NCBI GenBank assembly: GCA_013115135.1
Contig: JABANP010000309.1
Coordinates: 1-60,966 of the forward strand
Source: Perkinsus olseni
Lineage: Eukaryota > Perkinsozoa > Perkinsida > Perkinsidae
Direction: 5' to 3'
Length of the DNA: 60,966 nucleotides
The notes beneath the pieces were generated by a model. It did no database searches, was not told where the DNA came from, and saw only the letters and a program-made list of their open reading frames with translations. Below, piece after piece: positions 32,901-42,740 of the stretch. Position numbers and translations under genes: made by a program. The first letter of the stretch is position 1. Each line of letters starts with the position of its first letter.

Positions 32901-34361
32901 TGGCGGTAGTGAGACGCGGATTTTCGGAAATAGAAAGTTGGTGTTTTTTGGAAAAAATCCTGGAAATTTTGTTGTTTTTTCATCAGCTGCTCGGGTTAGC
33001 GTGGACGGCGCCGACCCTGGACCAGATCCAGCAGGAAATTGAAGTGATGAGCGAGGCTGGCACGGTGACAGGGAAGTCATCCACAGCGATCGTCAGCAGC
33101 GAGAGCGGACATACTTCCGGATCAGCAGGAGGGAGATTCTCGGTAGGTTGAAGCTGGTGGTATCCAAATAACTTATGTCATGCTAGGATGAAATCTGTAA
33201 AGATACGCTTTTATGTCGTCTGAGTATGAAGATCTCCGGGCGCCATGTCTCTGGTCGTTCAGCGGTTGTTGATACTGTTGTAGGGTAGCAAGGTGAAAGC
33301 GGTTATGGACTGGATAAGGGACGAGGCAGCCTTCCTGTTGGACATCTCCGTGAAGGATCAATGCCACGACCTGCCACTCGAACACAGGGCAGTGGTTGAG
33401 GTAATACCAGAGGCGCTAGTAGCGGCTCTCAGCTCCCTTAGATGGTACACGTAGTGATAGTATTTGCCAGAAAGGGGTTCAACCCCTGCAGGAGTAGCGA
33501 GATTTGAATTTCGTTGATGATGAGTTCCGGCTGTGACTATCTACTCACGCTACGCTGTCAATGTCGTCGGAGAGGTCGTGATGAGGATGACCGTGAGTTG
33601 CTCCCAATTGGAGTTCGGGAGCTTCTGGGGATTTCTCAGACGCAACAGCCTTTCTGTCATCAGATTGACGCGATACTTCGTGCCATCGGGTGCGAAGATC
33701 AGCGGGACGTGGATCTGCTGGTCTCCCAATTTTTCCGAGGCCAAGATGAAGATGACGAGACGTGGCTGGTGGAAGCGGACGACGTGCTCAGTTTGATAAC
33801 AGAATTTATAGTGGAGAAAGAGAATCTTAGGTTGGCGGACGTCGCTCCTGATAAGTAGGGTTACTCGGGTGGTATCTTTGGTCGACCATGGCTCATTACG
33901 GATTTAGGAAAAAAAAGAATCGAAAAGGTGGAGAGAAAACGGACGCGGAAAAGGCAGCCCGGAGGCGAAAAGAAGAGCGAAAGTGAACCCTCACAACTTT
34001 CAGACAGACAACTGGATTCTCGCTACCTGACAGGTTTTGGGAGCGCATCGGCCATGCTTTGCCGTCGATGAGCGTGCGCCTCCACGCCGCGGTTGAGAGC
34101 TGCCTTAACCGGCAGTATAAACTTTTACACAGACGAGCGGCTGCCGTAGAGAAGTGCATTACCATCGAACGGGAAAATCACGAGGTGACGACTCAGTCGT
34201 TGGTGGTATCTTTTATATGCTGTCGTTGTTCGCAGTTGAAGGAAGCTTTGGATAAGTATCTTGGCAGTGAGGTCAATCAAGAACTGCAAGTCCCTCCTAC
34301 TCATGTGATAAGGGTCCTCACGAACACGTCCACGCCCCCCTCTGCAGTGTCCGGAAGATGA
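29983..34361 (+). CDS. DRC1: Dynein regulatory complex protein 1 (nexin-dynein linker)
   Basis: Exons joined across about a dozen short introns encode a long coiled-coil protein matching DRC1/CCDC164 along its length: ITNIKVDADDAENGRRIQDE near the start (DRC1 N-terminal block), LLAEQKKELDALFEQRR, then DEFNKVKMSLEGSIHELEQH, TYQLNKEKLDYNLQVLAERN, FSDVWANNETEVR and LDGDRIIHEQ. The C-terminal hallmark is FWERIGHALPSMSV ... LKEALDKYLGSEVNQELQVP PTHVIRV, ending at 34361. DRC1 scaffolds the nexin-dynein regulatory complex on flagellar doublets and tunes dynein. An upstream start is possible; the ATG at 29983 is the best visible. Introns carry motifs A (31274, 32377, 33142, 33872), B (30821, 31083) and C (30134, 30724). 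The tomosyn gene on the other side is divergent. Confidence 0.88.
30134..30151 (-). repeat. Motif C (T-arm-like) in a DRC1 intron
   Basis: Plus strand GGAATCGAACCCGGGACC; the minus strand reads as a tRNA T arm. Next to it, CCATCA/TGATGG form a 6-bp stem with a 13-nt loop, where an anticodon arm would lie. No acceptor stem pairs. Confidence 0.5.
30724..30746 (-). repeat. Motif C (T-arm-like) in a DRC1 intron
   Basis: Plus strand GGGGATCGAACCTGGGACC within the intron that begins GTAATATAATATTAG. As in the copy at 30134, a 6-bp stem (CCTTTG/CAAAGG) with a 13-nt loop lies next to it. Confidence 0.5.
30821..30839 (+). repeat. Motif B filling a 49-bp DRC1 intron
   Basis: TTCACGCGCCACGAAATTA starts 8 bases after the GTGAG donor, so it makes up nearly 40% of the intron. 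Confidence 0.85.
31271..31326 (+). repeat. DRC1 intron built around a motif A hairpin
   Basis: A 56-bp intron. GTATCTT (31274-31280) and AAGATAC (31295-31301) are exact reverse complements, and the core between them (AGGTT-G-AACCT) is itself an inverted repeat. Removing it joins QRRQ to REESEFLEQRQ in frame. Confidence 0.85.
32208..32262 (+). repeat. 55-bp DRC1 intron sharing its 3' half with a PEX16 intron
   Basis: Ends TTGCATTTCCTCAACGCT-TCTGTTCAG. The PEX16 intron 47754-47808 (minus) ends TTGCATTTCCTCAACGCT-ACTT-TCTGTTCAG and is also 55 bp long. Confidence 0.85.
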
Positions 34362-34432
34362 AATCTTCGCTGTGCGCGCATGATTGTAAAGATATTTTGT
34401 CGTCGTGGATACTATTTGATGTTGAGTCGATA

Positions 34433-36055
34433 ATGGAGGGAAAGAGATTAGCTAGAGGTGTCAGAAATATGCCATCGTCGTCATCCTCCCCTCGAAGTCA
34501 CCATCATCATCGACATTCGGACACGCCGTTCAGCGCTGATGAAGCGAAACGAATTTTGAAGAAGGCTCGAGAGCACAACTGCGCCGGGGAGTTCCTACAA
34601 CCGGTCGATTGGAGGAACTTGCCGGGGCTGCATGACTACCCACTTATTGTTAAGAGGCCGATGGATTTGGGTGAGTTGATTCTGGTATGCGTTGGTCACG
34701 AGTTGGGGAAGGTACGGTACTAGCGAAGGTCGAGGAAGATGGCGATGACGCGTATGCCGACTTTGGCGAGTTCGAGGACGATCTTAACCTCATCTGGGAC
34801 AACTGCCACCTTTTCAATCGGCCGGGCTCCTACATGTGAGTTGGCAGTGGTATCTTAGGTCGAAGCTGGGTTGTTACAGGTTAATCTGTCATTTGCCAGA
34901 TACAAGATGGCTACAAAGATGCGTTCTTACTGTCAGAGTTTGTGTGCATCTTCGGTAGCGGGACACACCAGAAAGAAACGGAAAACGTAAGAGGATCTAG
35001 ATACTGCGTTAGGTATCGCCGACCGCGTCACCACGGCTCGGAGTCATAATATTAATAAAAAGTTACACAGAAATTTTTCGAAGTAACAAAAAATGCGAAT
35101 ATAAATATGTGAAAATATAGAAATCATTCTAGACCTCCCATCGCAGCCTCGGCCCTATCCACGCGAGGCCTTGGTAAGAGTATTGTAGAAGTTGCTTTTG
35201 AACCAACGATCCCCCTCTTCGGCAGTCTCGTGCCGTCTGTTAAAACCCATGACGAGCATGCTTTTATATCGACATTCCCCCCTTATCATTTTACACGCCT
35301 ACGAACCCCGGAAGCCTACTCTTATCCAGTCACGGTGTTTATCGTCATCAGGAGCCACTTATCGGAAGGAAAACAGTCGAGAAGCAGCAGACGGTCGAGT
35401 CTAACGGCTGCTGAGAACTCGAGGTCGGCGCCGTCTTCTAGAGTTGAGGTCAAAGACGAGCCCTCCGCGGCGGAAGCTGCTGCTGTGCTCCCTCCGATGG
35501 ACAAGGCAGCCGTCGATGGATTGTAAGGTCGCCTTTGCTGATCATGACCAGTATACTGAATAAACTGGTTCGATAGGATCGTCTTTGAAGCCTCTGTCTT
35601 CTCAGACACGCGGCCAAGATACGCCTTGGCTGGAGACTTCACAGTTCCTTGTCACCTCAAGAATTGGCCTTGGTCGTTGAGTTCATGCGCGCCCGTAAAA
35701 CAGCAGCATTGAAGCCGGTGAGTGTATTCTTCCGCCCTGCGTTTGGTACTCTGTTGTCGTTAGCTCGGCCCCCCAGATCAAGACACAGGCTCGGAATCTT
35801 TGCTGCTCGACATCGACCATCTCTCTGCACTCGACCCCGACTGTTTTACCGATGTATCACAACTTGTAGATTTGATTATCCGGTATAAAGAAGGTTCTTA
35901 ACAGTTCACTAAGTGTCGTGTTATCAGTTCGAGCGGCGTCCCTTCTTCCTACATCGTTATTGGGCTCTGGAAAAGGGACAGAGTCGCGCTTCTCTCCTGG
36001 AGATGATGCTCTCATGCGGAGACCCCTACTAACCCGCGTGATGTCACCTTTGTAA
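34433..36055 (+). CDS. Bromodomain and ET-domain (BET/GTE-like) chromatin protein
   Basis: The ATG at 34433 is followed by a Ser/His-rich leader, then a bromodomain: EFLQPVDWRNLPGLHDYPLI, VKRPMDLG, FGEFEDDLNLIWDNCHLF and NRPGSYIYKMATKMR. The acetyl-lysine-binding Asn is present (FNRPG, equivalent to YN in BRD4). After a basic RKKRK stretch and another intron region comes an ET-like module: LSPQELALVVEFMRARK, then after an intron ESLLLDIDHLSALDPDCFTD and LVDLIIRYKEG. BET proteins read acetylated histones and recruit partners through ET. The 64-bp intron at 34836-34899 carries motif A. The stop at 36053-36055 depends on the last splice choice. Confidence 0.8.
34850..34870 (+). repeat. Motif A in a bromodomain-gene intron
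   Basis: GTATCTTAGGTCGAAGCTGG inside the intron 34836-34899, fourteen bases after the GTGAG donor. Confidence 0.8.
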
Positions 36056-36357
36056 GCTTCATTTGCCCGCTATCATTTTCCTCCAGCGAGGTTTCCTCAA
36101 AACTACCAGTTATCTTCGTACTGATGTTGATGTAAATCCTATCAACTTTTCGTGAGTGTTGAAGGCCTTTCCCCGGCTCATGGGGGTTCCAAGCACAGAT
36201 CGAATAAGGGCATATATACTCAAACTCGAAAACATTCCAGAGATGCTGTTTTGTTGCCAACCGCGTATCCTACTGTCTGCCATGACCACTCATCAACCCA
36301 AGATACTATTCGACCTCAACAACGTCATCACAGGCATTGCCACTGATCATGACTTCA

Positions 36358-39300
36358 TTATTTCTTCTTCTTATCTCCCTTTTCGGCTTCAGCTGAGGCC
36401 TCCAGTTTCTTCGTCTAAAAACGGGAACCGTATCTTTTATTTTGTGAAGTACTATAGTCGACCTCTTCCTGCATCTGCAGGTTCCGCGCCTTGTCGCCGG
36501 AAGCTTCATAATCAAATTCTTGAAACTTTTTGTATTCTTCTTTCCAGGAGTAATGACACCGGGAAAGGGGCTCAAGAAACTCATGAAGTGTCTGAGAGAC
36601 CAAGTCCATCAATACCGCGATGAGTACTCACCAGTGGCCGCTGCTTTAACCTCGACAAGCGTCTATTCGACAAAACCTAAGGAGATCCAATCCACGGTTT
36701 TTCCACTGCCTGGCCTCCCTACCCGATCCACAGCCTGCTTGATGGACCTTGTGGTGTACCCCTCACTGAGATGTGCCAAACTGGTGAGGTTCAGACTGCC
36801 ACTGGTCGTCACTTGCGACGGTACCTGTCACCAGCAGCAGCACTGCAGGCTCCCTTCGTCAGCCCTCTGTTGCCCACTCCCTTCTCTTCCATAAAACTCC
36901 TCCAGAGTATAATTCTTGTACCGAAGTCGGGCGTGGATATCCACACCTTCTCATCAAATGCCGCCAGCAGTTCTTTCGTGTCAACACTTTCGCCAAAGGG
37001 TTTTGAGGTACCTTCAGTCGCAGGCAATAACCAATCATCGGTAAAGTTGGTTCGATATCAGATAATAAACATGAAAAACGGGAAAAAAGGAAAAACCGAA
37101 GAAAAAGAAAAAAAAGGAGAAAACTGTAACATTGTAAATAGTCTGTGTTTGCATGCGTTACCATTATGATTAATAAAGAAAACCCGGCTATGTCTCACGT
37201 GGCGCATCACCTATGCACTTATTGTGGTCTTAATCGCCATCATGGTGGTTTAGAGTCGCCTGGCCGTATGGCGGCCGCGAGCGAGAGAGAGAGAAATCAT
37301 TTCATCTAATTTTATGTTAACTTCACGGATATATTAATAGTGATTGTTGGTAATGTTGGGCTTCTCGTGTGGACTTCCGGGATGTTTTAGAGACAGGAGT
37401 TCTTGGTAGTTCACCTACAGCGATTCGGCCCAGCGCGGATCGATAATTAGAAATCTACTATTCTGTATCGACTCCAAAAAATATTAGCGATTCATTGAGC
37501 GATTGTTGATACCATAATTTCGGCAACTCCTGGCGTGTATTTTCGCCTTACACCCGATGAACACAATCCGATCTTGGTCGGTGCTGTCGGGGCCGGTCTT
37601 GATCTGCTTAGTAGCTGCGATGAAATCTTTCTTGATACGGCTCGGGGGTTCATCTGACCTCATCCGAGTAGAACCAGAGTCAACCTAAGATTCCCCACTC
37701 TGAGAGGCCTCATCAGCTCCCTCCGCCGTCGAGGCCGCAGCCTTTCCTTTTTTCTTCCCTTTCTTCACCGCTTGGAAGACCTGCAAGACACCCGTCCGCC
37801 TCCAGTCACCAGCAGCTTCCACCAACCTGATCGATCTCGTCACAATAGATCACAGCCGGAGCGTTGTCCTGGGCCACGAGGAAGGCTTTGTAGATCAGCA
37901 GCGCCGGGCCAACCTTGGGCTGACAGACGACGACTCGATTATCGCTGAGGGCGATGCCACTCCGACTCGGGTGTATTTCCCCTCGATCTTTTTCGGTGAT
38001 ATGTCGATGAAGGTCGCGCCAGCCTCGGTGGCAATAACTCGAGCTAGTAGAGACTTCCCACAACCTTTCGGACCATACCTGGGAGTAGGAGAAATGACCG
38101 CGCGCCGCAAAATTATGGTAAGGGGAATGGATCAAGATACCAACCGCGGGATTCTTCCGCGTGCGGTAGGAAGCATCCTTACAATAGTATCGACCTTGCC
38201 GCTAAGTTGCACTGCTGTCGGATGGTCGTTGAAGCCAGAGGGAGGGCCACATGCTCGACTATCAATGATTCCACCTGCCCAGTGATAATGACCAGTGATG
38301 GCTGCTCACTGTTTCCCACCATCTGAGCGCTGGGAGGAGGACAGGCTGGCAGACAGACTCGTCGGGCGGCCCCGAGGTAGCCGAACTCGCCGATGTAGTC
38401 CTTCAGACGGGCTGGGGCGATGCACTTCACAAGACCCTAACAGGGGAATATGGTTTTGATTGGCAATAGAGTGGTAGATGGTTTACCGACGACTTAAAGG
38501 AGACGCGGAAAGGGATCGTGAGGGATCGTGCCAACCAGCACTTTTCGTCGACCGAAACCTCAATAATTTTTCCTTCGATTTTTCAAGACAAGAAATAATT
38601 CTTTATGGCTTATAAGTTGCTCTGGTCGTGACATCAGGCGTACTGAAGCCCGTCTTGTCGCGAGACGACACATGATGCCCGTGGAGTTTAATGTGGTGGA
38701 TGACTCACATCTTGGACTAGTTCCGGTAGGCAATCTTCTCTGTGCGTTACCATACCAACCGCTGCGCACCACTTCTTCACTTTCCCTTTCTTTTCCTTCT
38801 TTCCTGCACCACAGATGCTCCGAGAGCTTTCAGCGCAACCAATCGAACCTTTGCCTTTTTTGCCCTTCTTTTCCTTCTTCTTTTTCGCTTTTTCGTACAT
38901 ATTCTGAGGAGGCCCGATGAGGTCTCGTGACGACCCGTTGCCCCACTTTCAAGTTCGCCAGCTCCTCCCGCATCAACTCGTCCACTGAGTTCTGTATTTC
39001 CCGTTCGACGACAGGAAACACCTTGTCCCGGACAAGCTGAGAAAGAGCAAGATTGCAAGATTTCCCTAGAAAAGTCTGATGCCACCTGCACGTCATGACG
39101 TTGGTCGACATTTTGTGACTCATCCCTGGTCTCCCAGGTGGCAGCGTATTCCTTTAGCTGTTCGACCAGACTTTGGACCACCTGACTAGGAAAGGTATCT
39201 TAGGTTGACCATGGCCCAAGACACACCGCTGAGGTGCCGACGTCGTGCGTATTCTCTGGTTCGGGTTCGGCAACAGTCTTGGACGCCTTCTTATCGCCAC

Positions 39301-41813
39301 CCTGCAAAGGAATGCCTCTTTCGTTCCATCAGCTGGAGGTTTTCATTGCCACCGATCTGTCGGTAGTTCCTCATCGAACAACTATTCAGGACTCGCCAGT
39401 GTGAGTTCAACGCCACTTTCTGAATCGACCTTATCTCGGGGGGAACTGGCCGTCAGTAGTGAATGATATTTTCCGGATACTCACCACTGCACAGTCTACG
39501 TACCGCAATCGGGGTGTGGTCATGCTAGCTTCCCATTAGGAACTCATTATCTCAAATACTCCACTTTCTATCTGCTCTCTCTCGTTCACTACGAGCTCAG
39601 TCTACTGATGTTCAACAACTACACCTACTACACCGAGAGAGTGAATGAGCCCACCTTTTTATCGGACGCTTTCTTGCCATCCTTGCTCTGCTTCCCTCCA
39701 TCACCCTCACCTTCAACCGTCTGTGACAGGCAGATGTTATCATGATGACACGCGCCAGACCAACCTCTTCTGGTTGGTCGAATCGCGCGTAGAAGGCTTC
39801 GAGGTCTGCGGGGAAGGCTCCTGTTTGTTTCCGAACTTCAAGAATCCATTCGCGTCGCTCGTCGAGCATCTCTTTATGGAGATCGGGACCCTGGCGAAAA
39901 CGGAAAACTCACCAATCACCTCTTGATGATTATTGATATCAAAGAAGCGCATCTTCGAATGATTCACCCTCACCTTGATTCTCCGCGACCACGCGAGCTC
40001 ATCGTCCAAAGCCTTATCGTAATCACTGCTCGCCTCGATCTGGGACTGTCGCCGCTGTACTCTGATCTCCTCGGCAAGTGCAATCTAAGGGAGGGGTTCA
40101 TCATCCGAGGAGGGGGCGGCAACGGTTACCTGGTCCACAGGGGGCTTCTCGACTGGCGGCAGCATACCGAGGAAGATGTACTCTTCTTGCTTCATGCGTT
40201 GAACACACTGAAGTCACAGAGAGATGGTGACGGTCGAGAGGCTTCGATCAGCGTCACCCTGATCGCCGATTTCCTCTTCCATGATGCTGCTATCTTCGAT
40301 ACCGCCGCCCGCTGGGCTGCTAACAACTCTTCAGACTGAGGAAACGGCGGTAGCAGGATGATTATGGCGAGGAGTGGTACGTCATCTTCAAGGTCTGCGA
40401 AGTCTACTCCCTCCGCGAGTCGTCTTTCTCTCCTGCGAAAGGGCGAAGAATGATTGAAACTTTCAATTTGAAAGCATTAAATAAGAGTATTAAAAGATAG
40501 GAAGAATAACGAGGCCGTGAAAATGATAATAGTGGTTATGATGGAAATAATTACTCAGCGATTATTCATAAGTGGCTATTAGGTAATAATTGAGTCAAAG
40601 TGTTCTTTCATACGAAAACGAAAACAGAGATGCCGCTGAATCAAATTTTACTGAAATAGAGGCCATGGAAGAACATAGCTAAGCGAAGGGCGAGAAGGTA
40701 TACCAAAAATCCACCGACAATTCCCCATATTCCCATTCCGAGCTGTCCTCGCAATGCCGCACCACAGAAATCTGCTACCCCTGGGTATTTCACACAGGCT
40801 CCTACTCTCGCACATTCACGACTCTCGACCAACACACCAGCCCACCTCTCAGCTTCCCTCCGCCAGTTTGCAATCATCATCGCCTTTTGTATGCCCGCTC
40901 GTCCACGTTCGTTCCGCTGTATCAACCTTATCGCTTGGTCCAATGTGAATGGTATCTAAAGTCACCATCATCACCACCATCCTCGAGCGGCAGCAGACCG
41001 ACATGGAAGGGGTCTGTATGGTCGTCGAGGTCGTCTAGCGTTCGGCTGAGGTTGAATGTCTTTTGCCAGTGCTGTATGCGCTTGTTGCGGATCTCCAGCC
41101 AGTCTGCTAGGTGCGTGTCAGCGGTGAAGCATCGCGGAAATCGCCAGTCGAGAACGGCGGGGCTCAACTTGAGGTCTGCCAGGATCTGGCGGGAGATGGG
41201 GACCGGGGTATGTTTTCCGGGGAATCTTACTTCGTCCAGTGCGATGAAGCGATTCTTATGCCGGGGGTTGAAGAAAATCAATTGCTCTTTGAGCTCAAGT
41301 ACTCTGAGGATAATCGATTCCATGACCTGAGGAGTTGCGAATGGAGTGGTATGACAACAGCATGCAGAGGGAAAAATGAAACCAGAGAGTATCTTGTCTT
41401 CCGTGATTCACGGATTCTAGCTCACCCGGCGAATGAATTTCCGTTTTTGTGGATGTATCATTTGGTCGTAGATCTCCTCGAGGTTAGAGCAAATATGAAG
41501 GTACTTGATGTACACCAGGGCGAAGGGCTGGAACCCTATATCGAGAGCCTGCAAAAAATATCTTATGTTGAAGCGTGGCACAAACAGGGAGCACGATTCC
41601 TCATTGCACACTGGTTATCTGTTAGTGACATGCAATGACCATTCCCACTGCAAGTGACAGGCTGTCCTTAATGGAATCAATTCTTCGCCGTGCGAAAGAT
41701 ACACTCACCTGTCCATTTTCACGAGTGTTCGCTGGCAGATGCTCCACATGGATCTGTTCGAGGAGCTCAGTCATGCATCCAGCCCAGCGATGTTGCCACG
41801 ACTTGTTAGACAT
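36358..41813 (-). CDS. DRC11: Dynein regulatory complex AAA protein DRC11 (IQCA1-like)
   Basis: The ATG at 41813 starts MSNKSWQHRWAGCMTELLEQ, followed by YIKYLHICSNLEEIYDQMIH and PQKRKFIRR, the signature N-terminus of IQCA1. Later exons give LADLKLSPAVLDWRFPRCF, LDQAIRLIQRNERGRAGIQK, an IQ-type helix, EEYIFLGMLPP, REWILEVRKQTGAFP, Lys-rich linkers, and VDELMREELANLK. The AAA domain follows: Walker A GPKGCGKS, sensor-preceding GKYT, and Walker B VIYCDEID, then FDEKVWISTPDFGTRIILW. The end is EFLEPLSRCHYSWKEEYKKF and a Lys tail, stop at 36358. DRC11 sits in the nexin link near DRC1. It converges on the bromodomain gene. Introns hold motif A (39195, 37680, 36430, 41559) and repeat R3. The exon chain through about 40.35-40.85 kb is uncertain. 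Confidence 0.85.
37680..37694 (-). repeat. Motif A in a DRC11 intron (sense)
   Basis: On the gene strand the intron opens GTGGGGAATCTTAGGTTGAC, right at the donor. Confidence 0.75.
39182..39226 (-). repeat. 45-bp DRC11 intron made mostly of motif A (antisense)
   Basis: Motif A occupies 39195-39214 (plus strand GTATCTTAGGTTGACCATGG), so it is antisense to the gene. The gene-strand stretch TCAACCTAAGATACCTTTCC is identical to DRC1 32377-32396. Confidence 0.85.
39520..39655 (+). repeat. Dispersed repeat R3, copy 2 (DRC11 intron)
   Basis: Similar to 42070-42290 and partly to 1103-1165. Its translated peptide includes HYELSLLMFNNYTYYTERV. It overlaps a DRC11 intron, antisense to the gene. Confidence 0.7.
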
Positions 41814-42364
41814 AGCTAGGGGTGTCAGAAAAATGCCTGTCTACGAACAGGCGTGGATGTGATTTTGAAGCCCGACGCCATAGTAAGACCTGAAGCTGAT
41901 GTGCTAGCAACTTGAGGACGAGCTCACGTGCTGCGTTGTTGACTAGGCCCGAATGCTACAGCCACAACGAGGCGAAGCAACAGACCGAACCATCTTAGTC
42001 CCTCCTGGCACGATCCGCTCTTCGGTCATACCAGGGCACCTGTACCGAACTGTGTGGCCTCTGGATTCATCATACTGGCCTCCCGTTATCAACTTCCATT
42101 ATCTTAGCTACTCTACTTTCTATTGGCTAAATAGAGCTCTGCTATCTCTAAATCAAATAGAGAAAATACAAAGTAGAGTAGTTGAGAATACTATGAGATA
42201 AGGGTCTATCTTATTCACTACGAGCCCAAACTACTCATGTTCTATAACTACACCTACTATGACGAGATAGTGTACACCTTTTCTCCACTCCTGCTAGCAC
42301 AGTCATTTCTGAGTAGAATCTCGGGAGTGCCACGGTCCTATACTGTAAGCTGTCGTCGCATCAT
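41814..42364. other. Intergenic region with repeat R3 and a long hairpin
   Basis: Upstream of DRC11. A 22-nt stretch near 41813-41838 resembles the 5' end of the bromodomain gene coding sequence (CTAG-GGTGTCAGAAA-ATGCC). The rest is dominated by repeat R3 and its internal inverted repeat. Confidence 0.5.
42070..42290 (+). repeat. Dispersed repeat R3, copy 3, with internal hairpin
   Basis: Peptide HYEPKLLMFYNYTYYDEIV matches the other copies. An extra ~75 bp carries an inverted repeat: CTACTCTACTTT (about 42112) against AAAGTAGAGTAG (about 42170). Confidence 0.75.
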
Positions 42365-42619
42365 TCAAAGCATATGAAAGTGATAAAGAAATCCGGCAAT
42401 TCCTTGAATCAGCCCATGCCTCGTTTCGTGGGTCCCTAAGTAGAGATACTCAATCGGCTTCGAGGGAGGGTTCTTGCCGCTCTGCGACTTTATGACGAGG
42501 CTTTCATCGCGCGTGTAAAGTTGTTCGTTCACTATCACTGTAAATGGAAGGACCACGGCCCACCGCCAAGCGTTGAGGATGCACAACAACAGAGTAAAGA
42601 TTACATAAACAACAGTCAT
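42365..42619 (-). CDS. Small membrane-anchored or secreted protein, 84 aa
   Basis: True ATG at 42619. The N-terminal residues MTVVYVIFTLLLCILNAW form a signal peptide or anchor. The remaining ~60 residues have no Cys-rich or known motif (IEYLYLGTHETRHGLIQG). Single exon. It may be the first exon of a longer gene, since intron-containing genes are the rule here. Confidence 0.5.
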   Translation of the reverse strand: MTVVYVIFTLLLCILNAWRWAVVLPFTVIVNEQLYTRDESLVIKSQSGKNPPSKPIEYLYLGTHETRHGLIQGIAGFLYHFHML

Positions 42620-42740
42620 AAATTAAAATGGCTCTTCACACCCATCGAAAGTGAATGGGGGCATACAAGAGAGAAAACAGGAAAACGGTGGAAAAAATCG
42701 CAGCATGAACATCATCGTAGATTCATAGATAAAAGGCAGG

